Shown here in pieces: positions 54,591 through 62,252 of a DNA stretch of 64,000 bases (positions within the stretch are counted from its first letter, which is position 1; the number at the start of each line of letters is the position of its first letter). The translations under genes were made by a program, and so were the position numbers. Below the pieces are notes generated by a model. The model saw only the letters and a list, made by a program, of their open reading frames with translations, had not been told where the DNA came from and made no database searches. Origin of the DNA: Gammaproteobacteria bacterium (lineage in GTDB: Bacteria > Pseudomonadota > Gammaproteobacteria > Natronospirales > REEB76); assembly GCA_036383255.1 (NCBI GenBank), contig DASVOS010000013.1:62001-126000 (forward strand), read 5' to 3'.

Positions 54591-55091
54591 GTGGCTGCCG
54601 TCACGGCCTACGTGGGCCTCGGCGCCAACCTGCAGGCACCCGCATCGCAAGTGCGCCGCGCGCTGGACGAGCTCGCCGCCGTCCCAAACACCCGCGTCAC
54701 CGCACGCTCGCCTCTATATAAGAGTCCGCCCCTGGGTCCCCAGGACCAGCCCGACTACGTCAACGCCGCCGCCGCCGTCGAGACCGCGCTCGCGCCGCTG
54801 GAGCTGCTCGCGGCGCTGCGCGCCATCGAGGCGGCCCATGGCCGGCGCCGCGACGGCACCCGCTGGGGTCCGCGCAGCCTCGACCTCGACCTCCTTATAT
54901 ACGGCGACGTGACCATGCAGACGCCCGAGCTCACGCTGCCGCATCCCGGCGTGCCGGAGCGCGCCTTCGTCCTGTATCCTCTCCATGACATCGCACCTGC
55001 GCTCGTGATACCGGGCCTGGGCGCGGTGAGCGAGCTGCGCGCACGCTTGGGGGACGCGCGCATCGAACGCCTGGAGCCGCAAGACGCATGA
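54591..55091 (+). CDS. folK: HPPK (7,8-dihydro-6-hydroxymethylpterin pyrophosphokinase)
   Basis: Folate pathway enzyme of 166 residues. Motifs: YVGLGANLQ, the loop SPLYKSPPLGPQDQPDYVNAA, and the signature RWGPRSLDLDLLIYG with metal-binding Asp residues. GTG start directly after the pcnB stop. It overlaps the next gene by 4 bases. Confidence 0.95.
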   Translation: MAAVTAYVGLGANLQAPASQVRRALDELAAVPNTRVTARSPLYKSPPLGPQDQPDYVNAAAAVETALAPLELLAALRAIEAAHGRRRDGTRWGPRSLDLDLLIYGDVTMQTPELTLPHPGVPERAFVLYPLHDIAPALVIPGLGAVSELRARLGDARIERLEPQDA

Positions 55092-55732
55092 GCGGTCAAT
55101 CGCGCTACATCGTGGTGGAGGGGCCCATCGGCGTGGGCAAGACCAGCCTCGCCATGAAGCTGGCAGAGACCCTCGGCGGCGAGCTCCTGCTGGAGCGAGC
55201 CGAGGAGAACCCCTTCCTCGAGCGTTTCTACCGCGACCCCAAGGGCGCCGCGCTTCCCACCCAGCTCTCGTTCCTGTTCCAGCGCGCGCGCCAGCTGCAG
55301 GAGCTGCGCCAGGGCGACATCTTCCAGCCCACCCGCGTGGCGGACTTCCTGCTGGACAAGGACCCGCTGTTCGCCCGCCTGAACCTGGACGATGAGGAGC
55401 TCAAGCTCTACGAGCAGGTGTACCAGCACCTCACGCTGGACGCGCCGCGTCCCGACCTCGTGGTCTACCTGCAGGCGCCGGTGGACGTGCTGGTGCGCCG
55501 CGTGAACCGCCGCGGCATCGGCTACGAGCGTTTCATCCAGCAGGAGTACCTGGAGCGGGTCGCTTCGGCTTACTCCCACTATTTCCACCACTACGGCGCC
55601 TCGCCGCTGCTCATCGTCAATGCCGCCGACATCAACCCGGTGGAGAGCGAGGCGGACTACAACTCGCTGGTGCGGGAAATCAACCGCGTCAGGTCGGGGC
55701 GGCACTACTTCAACCCCACACCAGTGCGGTGA
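55088..55732 (+). CDS. Deoxynucleoside kinase
   Basis: 214 residues of the dNK/dGK/dCK family, which phosphorylates deoxynucleosides in salvage. P-loop GPIGVGKTS at 12-20, the family pair FLLDKDPLFARLNL and the Arg-rich lid (RRVNRRGIGYERF). Found between folK and panB in many gamma- and betaproteobacteria. Substrate preference cannot be read here. Palindromic element copy D follows the stop codon. Confidence 0.88.
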   Translation: MSGQSRYIVVEGPIGVGKTSLAMKLAETLGGELLLERAEENPFLERFYRDPKGAALPTQLSFLFQRARQLQELRQGDIFQPTRVADFLLDKDPLFARLNLDDEELKLYEQVYQHLTLDAPRPDLVVYLQAPVDVLVRRVNRRGIGYERFIQQEYLERVASAYSHYFHHYGASPLLIVNAADINPVESEADYNSLVREINRVRSGRHYFNPTPVR

Positions 55733-55736
55733 GAGC

Positions 55737-55875
55737 GCCGCAAGCTGCTGCGCTTGCCGGGGCGTTGTTGCGCTTTGGACTCGCAGTCGGTCATGCACAC
55801 CAAGAGTGCACTCCCTCCTGTTCGCCTCGCGCGCCTAGCCCCGCCTGCGCTCGCGACGCTTGCAGCTGGCAGTCC
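55737..55875 (+). repeat. Palindromic 3'-UTR element, copy D (after the deoxynucleoside kinase gene)
   Basis: Outer arms GCAAGC (55740-55745) and GCTTGC (55858-55863). Inner arms GGGGC / GCCCC. Core GGCGTTGTTGCGC, CGCAGTCGGTCATGCACACC and CTCGCGCGCCTAGCC are nearly identical to copy C. It lies in the same-strand gap before panB, about 60 bases upstream of the panB start. Confidence 0.87.
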
Positions 55876-55931
55876 TAGACATTTGGGATGGGGAAAGGCA
55901 TCCTGAAGCGCTGTTTTTACAGGGTCCGGCG

Positions 55932-56759
55932 ATGTACACCACGCCCAAGAACACCAACGATGCGAAGCCCGTCACGCTGAGCTCGCTCGCGCACATGAAG
56001 GCGGAGAAGCAGAAGATCGCCTGCCTCACCGCCTACGACGCGAGCTTCGCCGCGCTCCTGGACGAGGCCGGCGTGGACGTGGTGCTGGTGGGGGATTCCC
56101 TCGGCAACGTCATCCAGGGCCACGCCACCACCGTGCCGGTGACGGTGGATGACATCGTCTACCACACCAGGAACGTGGCGCGCGGCTTGAAGCGCGCTTT
56201 CCTCATCGCGGACATGCCGTTCGTGAGCTATCCCACGCCCGAGATCGCGCTCGCCAATGCCGCGCGCCTGATGCAGGAGGGCGGCGCCAAGATGGTGAAG
56301 CTCGAGGGCAGCGGCCGCCAGGCGGACATCGTCACCTACCTCAGCGACAACGGCATCCCGGTCTGCGCGCACCTGGGCCTGCGGCCCCAGTTCGTGCACA
56401 AGCTCGGCGGTTACCCGGTGCAGGGCCGCCAGGCCAAGGCCGCGAAGCAGATGCTGGAAGACGCCAAGCTCCTGGAGAAGGCGGGCGCAGACCTCATCCT
56501 GCTGGAGCTCGTGCCGCGCGACCTCGCCGCCAAGATCACCGCCGCTGTGAAGGTGCCGGTGATCGGCATCGGCGCCGGTCCCAAGGTGGATGGCCAGATC
56601 CTCGTGCTCTACGACATGCTCGACATCACCCCCGGGCGCCGGCCCAAGTTCGTGCGCAACTTCACCGAGGGCGGCAAGACGCCGTCCGAGGCGGTGGCAG
56701 CCTACGTGAAGGCGGTGCGCGACAAGAGCTATCCGGCCGCCGAGCACAGCTTCGACTGA
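55932..56759 (+). CDS. panB: Ketopantoate hydroxymethyltransferase
   Basis: First committed step of pantothenate synthesis. 275 residues with TAYDASFAALLDEAGVDVVLVGDSLG, GGAKMVKLEG and HLGLRPQFVHKLGGYPVQGR, the standard PanB signature. The ATG at 55932 gives MYTTPKNTNDAKPVTL; more upstream in-frame codons fall in the gap. One base separates it from panC. Aspartate decarboxylase panD follows, giving a complete panBCD set. Confidence 0.96.
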   Translation: MYTTPKNTNDAKPVTLSSLAHMKAEKQKIACLTAYDASFAALLDEAGVDVVLVGDSLGNVIQGHATTVPVTVDDIVYHTRNVARGLKRAFLIADMPFVSYPTPEIALANAARLMQEGGAKMVKLEGSGRQADIVTYLSDNGIPVCAHLGLRPQFVHKLGGYPVQGRQAKAAKQMLEDAKLLEKAGADLILLELVPRDLAAKITAAVKVPVIGIGAGPKVDGQILVLYDMLDITPGRRPKFVRNFTEGGKTPSEAVAAYVKAVRDKSYPAAEHSFD

Positions 56760-56760
56760 C

Positions 56761-57660
56761 ATGCTCACCGAACACTCGGTCGTGGAGCTTCGCAAGCGCA
56801 TCCAGCGCTGGCGCGCCATCAACCAGCAGGTGGCGCTGGTGCCCACCATGGGCAACCTGCATGCCGGCCACATCGCGCTGGTGAAGCGCGCCCGCGCGCT
56901 GGCGGACCGCGTGGTGGTCAGCATCTTCGTGAACCCGCTGCAGTTCGGCCCGAAGGAGGATTTCGGCGCCTACCCGCGCACGCCGGATGCGGACCGCCTG
57001 CAGCTCGCGGTGGCAGGCACCGACCTCCTGTTCATGCCGGAGGTGGAGGAGATGTATCCCGGCGGCATGGACCAGGTGTCGCGGGTGGAAGTGCCGGCCT
57101 TCGACGGCATCCTCGACGGGGCCTCGCGCCCCGGCCACTTCGCCGGCGTAGCCACCGTGGTCACCAAGCTTTTCAACATGGTGCAGCCGGACGTGGCGGT
57201 GTTCGGCGAGAAGGACTACCAGCAGCTGCTGGTGATCCGGCGCATGACCGCGGACCTCTGCCTGCCGGTGCAGGTGGTGGGCCACCCGACGGTGCGCGAG
57301 CCGGATGGCCTCGCCATGAGCTCGCGCAACCAGTACCTCACCAAGTCCGAGCGCGTCCAGGCGCCGCTGCTGCGCCGCGTGCTCACCGATCTCGGCGCCA
57401 GCCTGCGCGAGGGCGCGCGGGATTTCGGCAAGCTGCAGGCCGAGGCCGCCCGGCGGCTCACGGAGGGCGGCTTCCGTCCCGACTATGTGGAGATCCGCCA
57501 CGCCGACACGCTCGCGCCGCCCAAGCCGGACGACGAGCGCCTGGTGGTGCTGGCGGCGGCCTGGCTCGGCAAGGCGCGACTCATCGACAACCTGCCGTTG
57601 GACCTCGCCGCGCCGCAGGACAGGACCGTCACCTTGAGCGAAGCCGAGCGCGTCGGCTAA
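56761..57660 (+). CDS. panC: Pantothenate synthetase
   Basis: Joins pantoate and beta-alanine using ATP. 299 residues, a class I synthetase-like fold with PTMGNLHAGH at 28-37, VFGEKDYQQLLVIRRM and the KMSKS-equivalent AMSSRNQYL. Lies one base after panB. Confidence 0.97.
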   Translation: MLTEHSVVELRKRIQRWRAINQQVALVPTMGNLHAGHIALVKRARALADRVVVSIFVNPLQFGPKEDFGAYPRTPDADRLQLAVAGTDLLFMPEVEEMYPGGMDQVSRVEVPAFDGILDGASRPGHFAGVATVVTKLFNMVQPDVAVFGEKDYQQLLVIRRMTADLCLPVQVVGHPTVREPDGLAMSSRNQYLTKSERVQAPLLRRVLTDLGASLREGARDFGKLQAEAARRLTEGGFRPDYVEIRHADTLAPPKPDDERLVVLAAAWLGKARLIDNLPLDLAAPQDRTVTLSEAERVG

Positions 57661-57699
57661 AATATCCCCACTGTCCTTCCTCGTCCCCCGGATATCCCC

Positions 57700-58080
57700 A
57701 TGCAAGTGACCCTGCTCAAGGCGAAGCTCCATCGTGCCCGCGTGACCCACGCCGAGCTCGACTACGAGGGTTCCTGCGCCATCGACAGCCAGCTCCTGGA
57801 CACCGCCGGCATGCTCGACTACGAGCAGATCCAGATCTACAACGTCACCAACGGCGAGCGCTTCACCACCTATGCCATGCGCGCCGAGCCGGGCTCCGGA
57901 GTCATCTCCATAAACGGCGCCGCCGCCCACCGCGCCAAGCCGGGCGACATCATCATCATCTGCGCCTACTGCCAGATGAATGCCGCCGAGGCCATGAACC
58001 ACAAGCCGCGTCTGATCTACCTGAACGAGCACAACAAGGTCATGCGCACTTCCAACGCCATCCCCGTGCAAGCCGCCTGA
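57700..58080 (+). CDS. panD: Aspartate 1-decarboxylase (pyruvoyl enzyme)
   Basis: Makes beta-alanine from aspartate. 126 residues; self-cleaves between Gly 24 and Ser 25 (DYEGSCAID) to form the pyruvoyl group. Other marks are Tyr 58-region [10 protein letters not shown] and NGAAAH. The TGA stop lies within the outer arm of palindromic element copy E. Confidence 0.96.
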   Translation: MQVTLLKAKLHRARVTHAELDYEGSCAIDSQLLDTAGMLDYEQIQIYNVTNGERFTTYAMRAEPGSGVISINGAAAHRAKPGDIIIICAYCQMNAAEAMNHKPRLIYLNEHNKVMRTSNAIPVQAA

Positions 58081-58203
58081 AACGGATCTTTTGGCCGAAT
58101 GACTTCGTTGCGGCGCTCACCTCGGTGCTCATTTACTGCAACGTAAACTCCGCTCCTCAGTGAGCACCGCGCCTCATCCTCGGCAAAAATCTCTCGTTTC
58201 AGG
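58076..58203 (+). repeat. Palindromic 3'-UTR element, copy E (overlapping the panD stop)
   Basis: Outer arms CCTGAAACG (58076-58084, containing the panD TGA) and CGTTTCAGG (58195-58203), identical to those of copy F. Further paired segments are GATCTTTTGGCCGA / TCGGCAAAAATC, GGTGCTCA / TGAGCACC and the tip TTTAC-TGCAAC-GTAAA. With copy F it forms a subfamily beginning CCTGAAACGG-TCTTTT. Confidence 0.85.
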
Positions 58204-58254
58204 TCTTCTTTGACCTGCCGTGACAACGGATACCGTGGCAGGTTAATTTAAGGC

Positions 58255-59832
58255 ATGTCGTCCATCACCCAATCCGCTGCCTGGAAGGCGCTCGCCGCCC
58301 ATCAGGCCGAGTTCGACCTCGACGAGTTCAAGGCTACTGCCCTGGACGCGAAGCGCGTCGCGGATTTCTCGATCGAACTGCCCGGCCTGCACGCGGATCT
58401 CTCGCGTCACCTCGCCACCCCCGAGACCCTGAAGCTGCTCGCGAAGCTGGCGGAGGCCGCCGGCCTCGACGCCAGGCGCCGGCAGCTGTTCGAAGGCGGA
58501 CACGTCAACAACACCGAGGACCGCGCCGCGCTGCACACGCTGCTGCGCGCCGCGCCGGCGGACGTGCCGCCCGCGCTCGCACCCCAGGCCGCCGAGGTGC
58601 GAGAGGTGTTCGCGCGCATGCGCGCCTTCTGCGGGGACGTGCACGCGGACCGCATCACCGACGTGGTGAGCATCGGCATCGGAGGCTCCCACCTCGGGCC
58701 GGAGCTGGTGGTGGAGGCCCTGGCGCCGCTCAAGGGCCCCAAGCTGCGCACCCATTTCCTCTCCAACGTGGATCCCATGCACGCGGCGCGCCTCTTGCCG
58801 GCACTGGATCCCGAGCACACCCTGGTGGTGGTCATCTCCAAGACCTTCACCACCCAGGAGACCCTCGCCAACGCCCAGGCAGCACGCACCTGGCTGGTGC
58901 AGGCCCTGGGAGAGAAGGCGGTGCCGGCACACTTCGCCGCCGTCTCCGCCGCGCCGGACAAGGCACGCGCCTTCGGCATCCCGCCCGAGCGCGTGTTCGC
59001 ATTCTGGGACTGGGTGGGCGGGCGCTATTCCCTGTGGTCTGCGGTGGGCCTGCCCATCGCGCTGGCCCACGGCTTCGAGGCCTTCGAGGCCTTGCTCGCC
59101 GGCGCCGCGCAGATGGACCGGCATTTCCGCGAGGCACCTGCTGAACGCAACCTGCCGGTGCTGCTCGCATTGCTCGGCGTCTGGTACGCGAACTTCTGGC
59201 AGGCCGCCACGCGCGCCGTGGTGCCCTACCGTCAGGACCTGCGCCTGCTGGTGCCTTACCTGCAGCAGCTCGAGATGGAGAGCGACGGCAAGCGCGTGCG
59301 TCGCGACGGCACGCCCGCCGATTACGCCACCATGCCCGTGGTCTGGGGCGATACCGGCACCAACGGGCAGCACGCCTTCTTCCAGCTCCTGCACCAGGGC
59401 ACCGGGCTGGTGCCGGTGGACTTCGTGGCGGTGCTGGAGGAGGAGAGCGGCCACTGGCGCCAGCAGGCCATGCTGCTCGCGAACTGCTATGCCCAGGCCG
59501 AGGCGCTGTTCCACGGCCGCAGCGCCGCCGAGGCCGAGAAGCAGTCCGGCAAGGCGCTCGCACCCCACAAGACCTTCCCCGGCGGCCGCCCCAGCACCCT
59601 CATCACGCTCTCGCGCCTGGACGCACGGAATCTTGGCATGCTGCTCACGCTCTACGAGCACCGCACCTTCGTGCAGGCCTGCATCTGGGACGTCAACTGC
59701 TTCGACCAGATGGGCGTGGAGCTCGGCAAGCAGCTCGCCGAGGGCGTGCTCAAGGCGCTGGAGAGCGGCGACGTCACCGGCATCCAGGATCCCGCCACCC
59801 GCGCCGCGGTGAAGCGCTCCCGCTATGAGTGA
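58255..59832 (+). CDS. pgi: Glucose-6-phosphate isomerase
   Basis: Interconverts glucose-6-P and fructose-6-P. 525 residues, slightly short of the E. coli 549. Motifs: SIGIGGSHLGPELVVEAL, ISKTFTTQETLANA, FWDWVGGRYSLWSAVGLPIAL, the catalytic GDTGTNGQHAFFQLLHQG and the signature DVNCFDQMGVELGK with the C-terminal Lys. It ends overlapping the next gene by 8 bases. Confidence 0.96.
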   Translation: MSSITQSAAWKALAAHQAEFDLDEFKATALDAKRVADFSIELPGLHADLSRHLATPETLKLLAKLAEAAGLDARRRQLFEGGHVNNTEDRAALHTLLRAAPADVPPALAPQAAEVREVFARMRAFCGDVHADRITDVVSIGIGGSHLGPELVVEALAPLKGPKLRTHFLSNVDPMHAARLLPALDPEHTLVVVISKTFTTQETLANAQAARTWLVQALGEKAVPAHFAAVSAAPDKARAFGIPPERVFAFWDWVGGRYSLWSAVGLPIALAHGFEAFEALLAGAAQMDRHFREAPAERNLPVLLALLGVWYANFWQAATRAVVPYRQDLRLLVPYLQQLEMESDGKRVRRDGTPADYATMPVVWGDTGTNGQHAFFQLLHQGTGLVPVDFVAVLEEESGHWRQQAMLLANCYAQAEALFHGRSAAEAEKQSGKALAPHKTFPGGRPSTLITLSRLDARNLGMLLTLYEHRTFVQACIWDVNCFDQMGVELGKQLAEGVLKALESGDVTGIQDPATRAAVKRSRYE

Positions 59833-60535
59833 GCTCGCGCCCGCCGCGCAGTTCAAGCAGAGCAAGTACACCGTGCTGCGGGGCGTGGTCTCGCCCCAGA
59901 GCGCGCAGCTCATGACCACCTACGCGCTGCTGCAGCAGCAGTGGCCGGGCTACTACCAGCCGGAAGACGTGTTCCGCGCCGCGCACGGCCACTACGCCGA
60001 CGCCATGAGCGAGACCCTGCTGCTGGAACTCAAGCCCGCTATGGAGCGCGCCACCGGCCTCAGCCTCTTGCCCTGTTATTCGTACCTGCGCATCTACGGC
60101 CCCGGCGCGGTGTTGCCGCGCCACCTGGACCGGCCGTCCTGCGAGATCAGCGCCTCTCTCGCGCTCGGGCTGCAGGCACCGTCCCTTTGGCCCCTGTGCG
60201 TGCATGCGGACGGGGAGGACAAGCCCATCGGTCTCGCCCCGGGCGACATGCTGGTGTACCGCGGCGCCGACGTGGCCCACTGGCGCGAGCCCTTCGAAGG
60301 CCAGTGGTGCGCCCAGGTGTTCCTGCACTACGTGGACGCCAACGGCGCCTACACCGACTTCAGGTTCGACGGACGCGAACGCATCGGTCCCTTCGACAAG
60401 CAGACCATGCAGCGCCGCTTCCAGCGGGAGGCGAGCTACGGGCGCGGCGACGTACCCTCGTCGGTGCCGCCGGATGCGCCCTGTCCCTGCAACAGTGGGA
60501 AGCAATTCAAGGATTGTCACGGCAAGGCGGCCTAG
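59825..60535 (+). CDS. Dioxygenase-like protein with C-terminal SEC-C zinc motif
   Basis: 236 residues. The middle resembles a 2-oxoglutarate/Fe(II)-type double-stranded beta-helix: YSYLRIYGPGAVLPRHLDRPSCEISASLALG supplies a possible H-x-D metal pair, and VYRGADVAHWREPF gives a second His. The C-terminus is a SEC-C motif, CPCNSGKQFKDCHG (220-233), a zinc site also found at the end of SecA. Substrate unknown. It overlaps pgi by 8 bases. The dioxygenase reading is by motif and not certain. Confidence 0.65.
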   Translation: MSELAPAAQFKQSKYTVLRGVVSPQSAQLMTTYALLQQQWPGYYQPEDVFRAAHGHYADAMSETLLLELKPAMERATGLSLLPCYSYLRIYGPGAVLPRHLDRPSCEISASLALGLQAPSLWPLCVHADGEDKPIGLAPGDMLVYRGADVAHWREPFEGQWCAQVFLHYVDANGAYTDFRFDGRERIGPFDKQTMQRRFQREASYGRGDVPSSVPPDAPCPCNSGKQFKDCHGKAA

Positions 60536-60557
60536 GCTTCCTGCCAGGAGGTCCATC

Positions 60558-61034
60558 ATGCTGCTCGAAGGTTCCTGCCACTGCGGCGCTGTCCGCTTCA
60601 GCGTCGAGTCCCACACGCCCTATCCCTTCATGCGCTGCTACTGCTCCATCTGCCGCAAGACCGGTGGTGGAGAAGGCTACGCCGTGAACATCATGGGAGA
60701 GGCGGCCACCCTCAAAGTGGACGGCGCGGAGCACGTGGGCATCTACCACGCGCGCATGCCGGACGGGAAAGGCGGCATCAAGCACAGCGGTGCGGAGCGG
60801 CACTTCTGCCGGGACTGCGGCTCGCCGCTCTACCTCAGCGACGAACAGTGGCCGCAATGGGTGTATCCCATGGCCTCGGCGATAGATACGCCGCTACCCA
60901 AGCCGCCTGAGGTGGTGAGCATCATGCTGGACTTCGCTGCGCCCTGGGCGGAAGTGGCGCTGGGCAAGCACTTCAGGGAGTATCCGAAGGAGTCGATTGA
61001 GGACTGGCACAGACGTCACAAACTGCTGTGCTGA
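60558..61034 (+). CDS. GFA/CENP-V family zinc protein
   Basis: 158 residues with the GFA (glutathione-dependent formaldehyde-activating enzyme-like) fold: zinc ligands Cys 7 and 9 (CHC), 27, 29 and 32 (CYCSIC), 84 and 87 (CRDC). Length is that of the family. Catalytic activity is doubtful for most members. The ATG at 60558 has AGGAGG upstream; upstream in-frame sequence is antisense-like. Its TGA stop is shared with the 5' arm of palindromic element copy C. Confidence 0.88.
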   Translation: MLLEGSCHCGAVRFSVESHTPYPFMRCYCSICRKTGGGEGYAVNIMGEAATLKVDGAEHVGIYHARMPDGKGGIKHSGAERHFCRDCGSPLYLSDEQWPQWVYPMASAIDTPLPKPPEVVSIMLDFAAPWAEVALGKHFREYPKESIEDWHRRHKLLC

Positions 61035-61172
61035 TAAAACCTGCTGCGCTCGGCAGGGCGTTGTTGCGCTTCGGACTCGCAGTCGGTCATGCACATCAGA
61101 GTGCACTCCCTCCTGCTCGCCTCGCGCGCCTAGCCCTGCCTTCGCTCGCGACGGTTTTATCGTGGTTCTAAT
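61033..61172 (+). repeat. Palindromic 3'-UTR element, copy C (between convergent GFA and queG genes)
   Basis: Outer arms GATAAAACC (61033-61041) and GGTTTTATC (61153-61161), a perfect 9-bp pair. Inner arms GGCAGGGC / GCCCTGCC. Tip TGCAC-ATCAGA-GTGCA. The conserved 3' motif CGTGGTTCTAAT (61161-61172) follows, as in copy B. The GFA stop codon overlaps the 5' arm and the queG stop lies just past the 3' motif. Confidence 0.88.
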
Positions 61173-61174
61173 GT

Positions 61175-62230
61175 CTATTGATGTTGGGCTAACGCCCACC
61201 GCACGTGCTCCCGCACCAGCTCCGAGGGATGTGACTCCCGGCTCCTGAGGGCCGACACCACTGCGTCCGAGGTCGGTGCGTTCCCCAATCCTACCGCGAT
61301 GTTCCGCAGCCAGCCTTCGTAGCCCGCGCGGCGTATCGCGCTGCCCTCGGTGCGCTTCAGGAACTCCTCCTCGCTCCAGGCGAAGAGTTCCGTGAGCTGG
61401 GGACCGTCGAGTCCGGCGCGGGGCGTGAAGTCCGCTTCCTTAGACACCTGCGCGAACTTGTTCCAGGGGCAGAAGAGCTGGCAGTCGTCGCAGCCGAACA
61501 CCCGGTTGCCCATGGGCTTGCGGAATTCCTCCGGTATCGGCCCCTTGTGCTCGATGGTGAGGTAGGCGATGCAGCGGCGTGCGTCCAGCTCGTAAGGCGC
61601 CACGATGGCGCCGGTGGGGCAGACGTCGAGGCAGGCACGGCAGCTGCCGCAGTGCTCGCCGCCGGCTTCGTCCAGCGGCAGCGGCAGGTCCGTGAAGAGC
61701 TCGCCCAGGAAGAACCAGGAACCGGCGTCCTTGTTGATGAGGTTGGTGTGCTTGCCGATCCAACCCAGGCCTGCGCCGCGGGCCAACGCCTTCTCCAGCA
61801 CCGGCGCGCTGTCCGTGAAGGCCCGGTAGCCGAAGGGCCCGGTCTCCTCCTGGATGCGGTCCGCGAGCTTCTGCAGCCGCGCGCGCAGCACCTTGTGGTA
61901 GTCGCGCCCCAGCGCGTAGCGCGCGATGTAGGCCCGGTCCCGGTCCTCCAGCAGCGCCTCCGTGTCCTGCGTGGCGCCCGGCCAGTAATCCATGCGCGCG
62001 GAGATCACCCGGAGCGTGCCCGGCACCAGCTCCTGGGGCCGGCTGCGGCGCGTGCCATGCTGCTGCATGTAGGCCATGTCCCCATGGCGGCCCGCCGCCA
62101 GCCATGCCAACAGGCGGCGCTCATCCTCCGGCAGCTCCACGCCGGAGATGCCGAGTTGCTGGAAGCCCAGTTCCCGGCCCCATCCCTTGATGCGGCCGGC
62201 TAAGGCATGGAAGTCGGTGGGGGCGGACAT
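61175..62230 (-). CDS. queG: Epoxyqueuosine reductase
   Basis: Cobalamin-dependent last step of queuosine synthesis on tRNA. 351 residues with two [4Fe-4S] clusters (CGSCRACLDVCPTGAI and CDDCQLFCPWN), the DUF1730 N-terminal domain (ISARMDYWPG, GRDYHKVLR) and a C-terminal HEAT-like tail. Divergent from nnr by about 20 bases, the usual queG / nnr-tsaE layout. Confidence 0.95.
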   Translation of the reverse strand: MSAPTDFHALAGRIKGWGRELGFQQLGISGVELPEDERRLLAWLAAGRHGDMAYMQQHGTRRSRPQELVPGTLRVISARMDYWPGATQDTEALLEDRDRAYIARYALGRDYHKVLRARLQKLADRIQEETGPFGYRAFTDSAPVLEKALARGAGLGWIGKHTNLINKDAGSWFFLGELFTDLPLPLDEAGGEHCGSCRACLDVCPTGAIVAPYELDARRCIAYLTIEHKGPIPEEFRKPMGNRVFGCDDCQLFCPWNKFAQVSKEADFTPRAGLDGPQLTELFAWSEEEFLKRTEGSAIRRAGYEGWLRNIAVGLGNAPTSDAVVSALRSRESHPSELVREHVRWALAQHQ

Positions 62231-62239
62231 AAGGCTATA

Positions 62240-62245
62240 TATAAT
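62240..62245 (+). promoter_or_regulatory. Candidate -10 box of nnr (possible leaderless start)
   Basis: TATAAT lies immediately before, and overlaps, the first candidate ATG of nnr. If used, transcription would begin at about 62252, on or next to the second ATG at 62253, giving a leaderless message. No good -35 is seen, because the upstream DNA is the queG N-terminus. Confidence 0.35.
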
Positions 62246-62252
62246 GCCTCAC

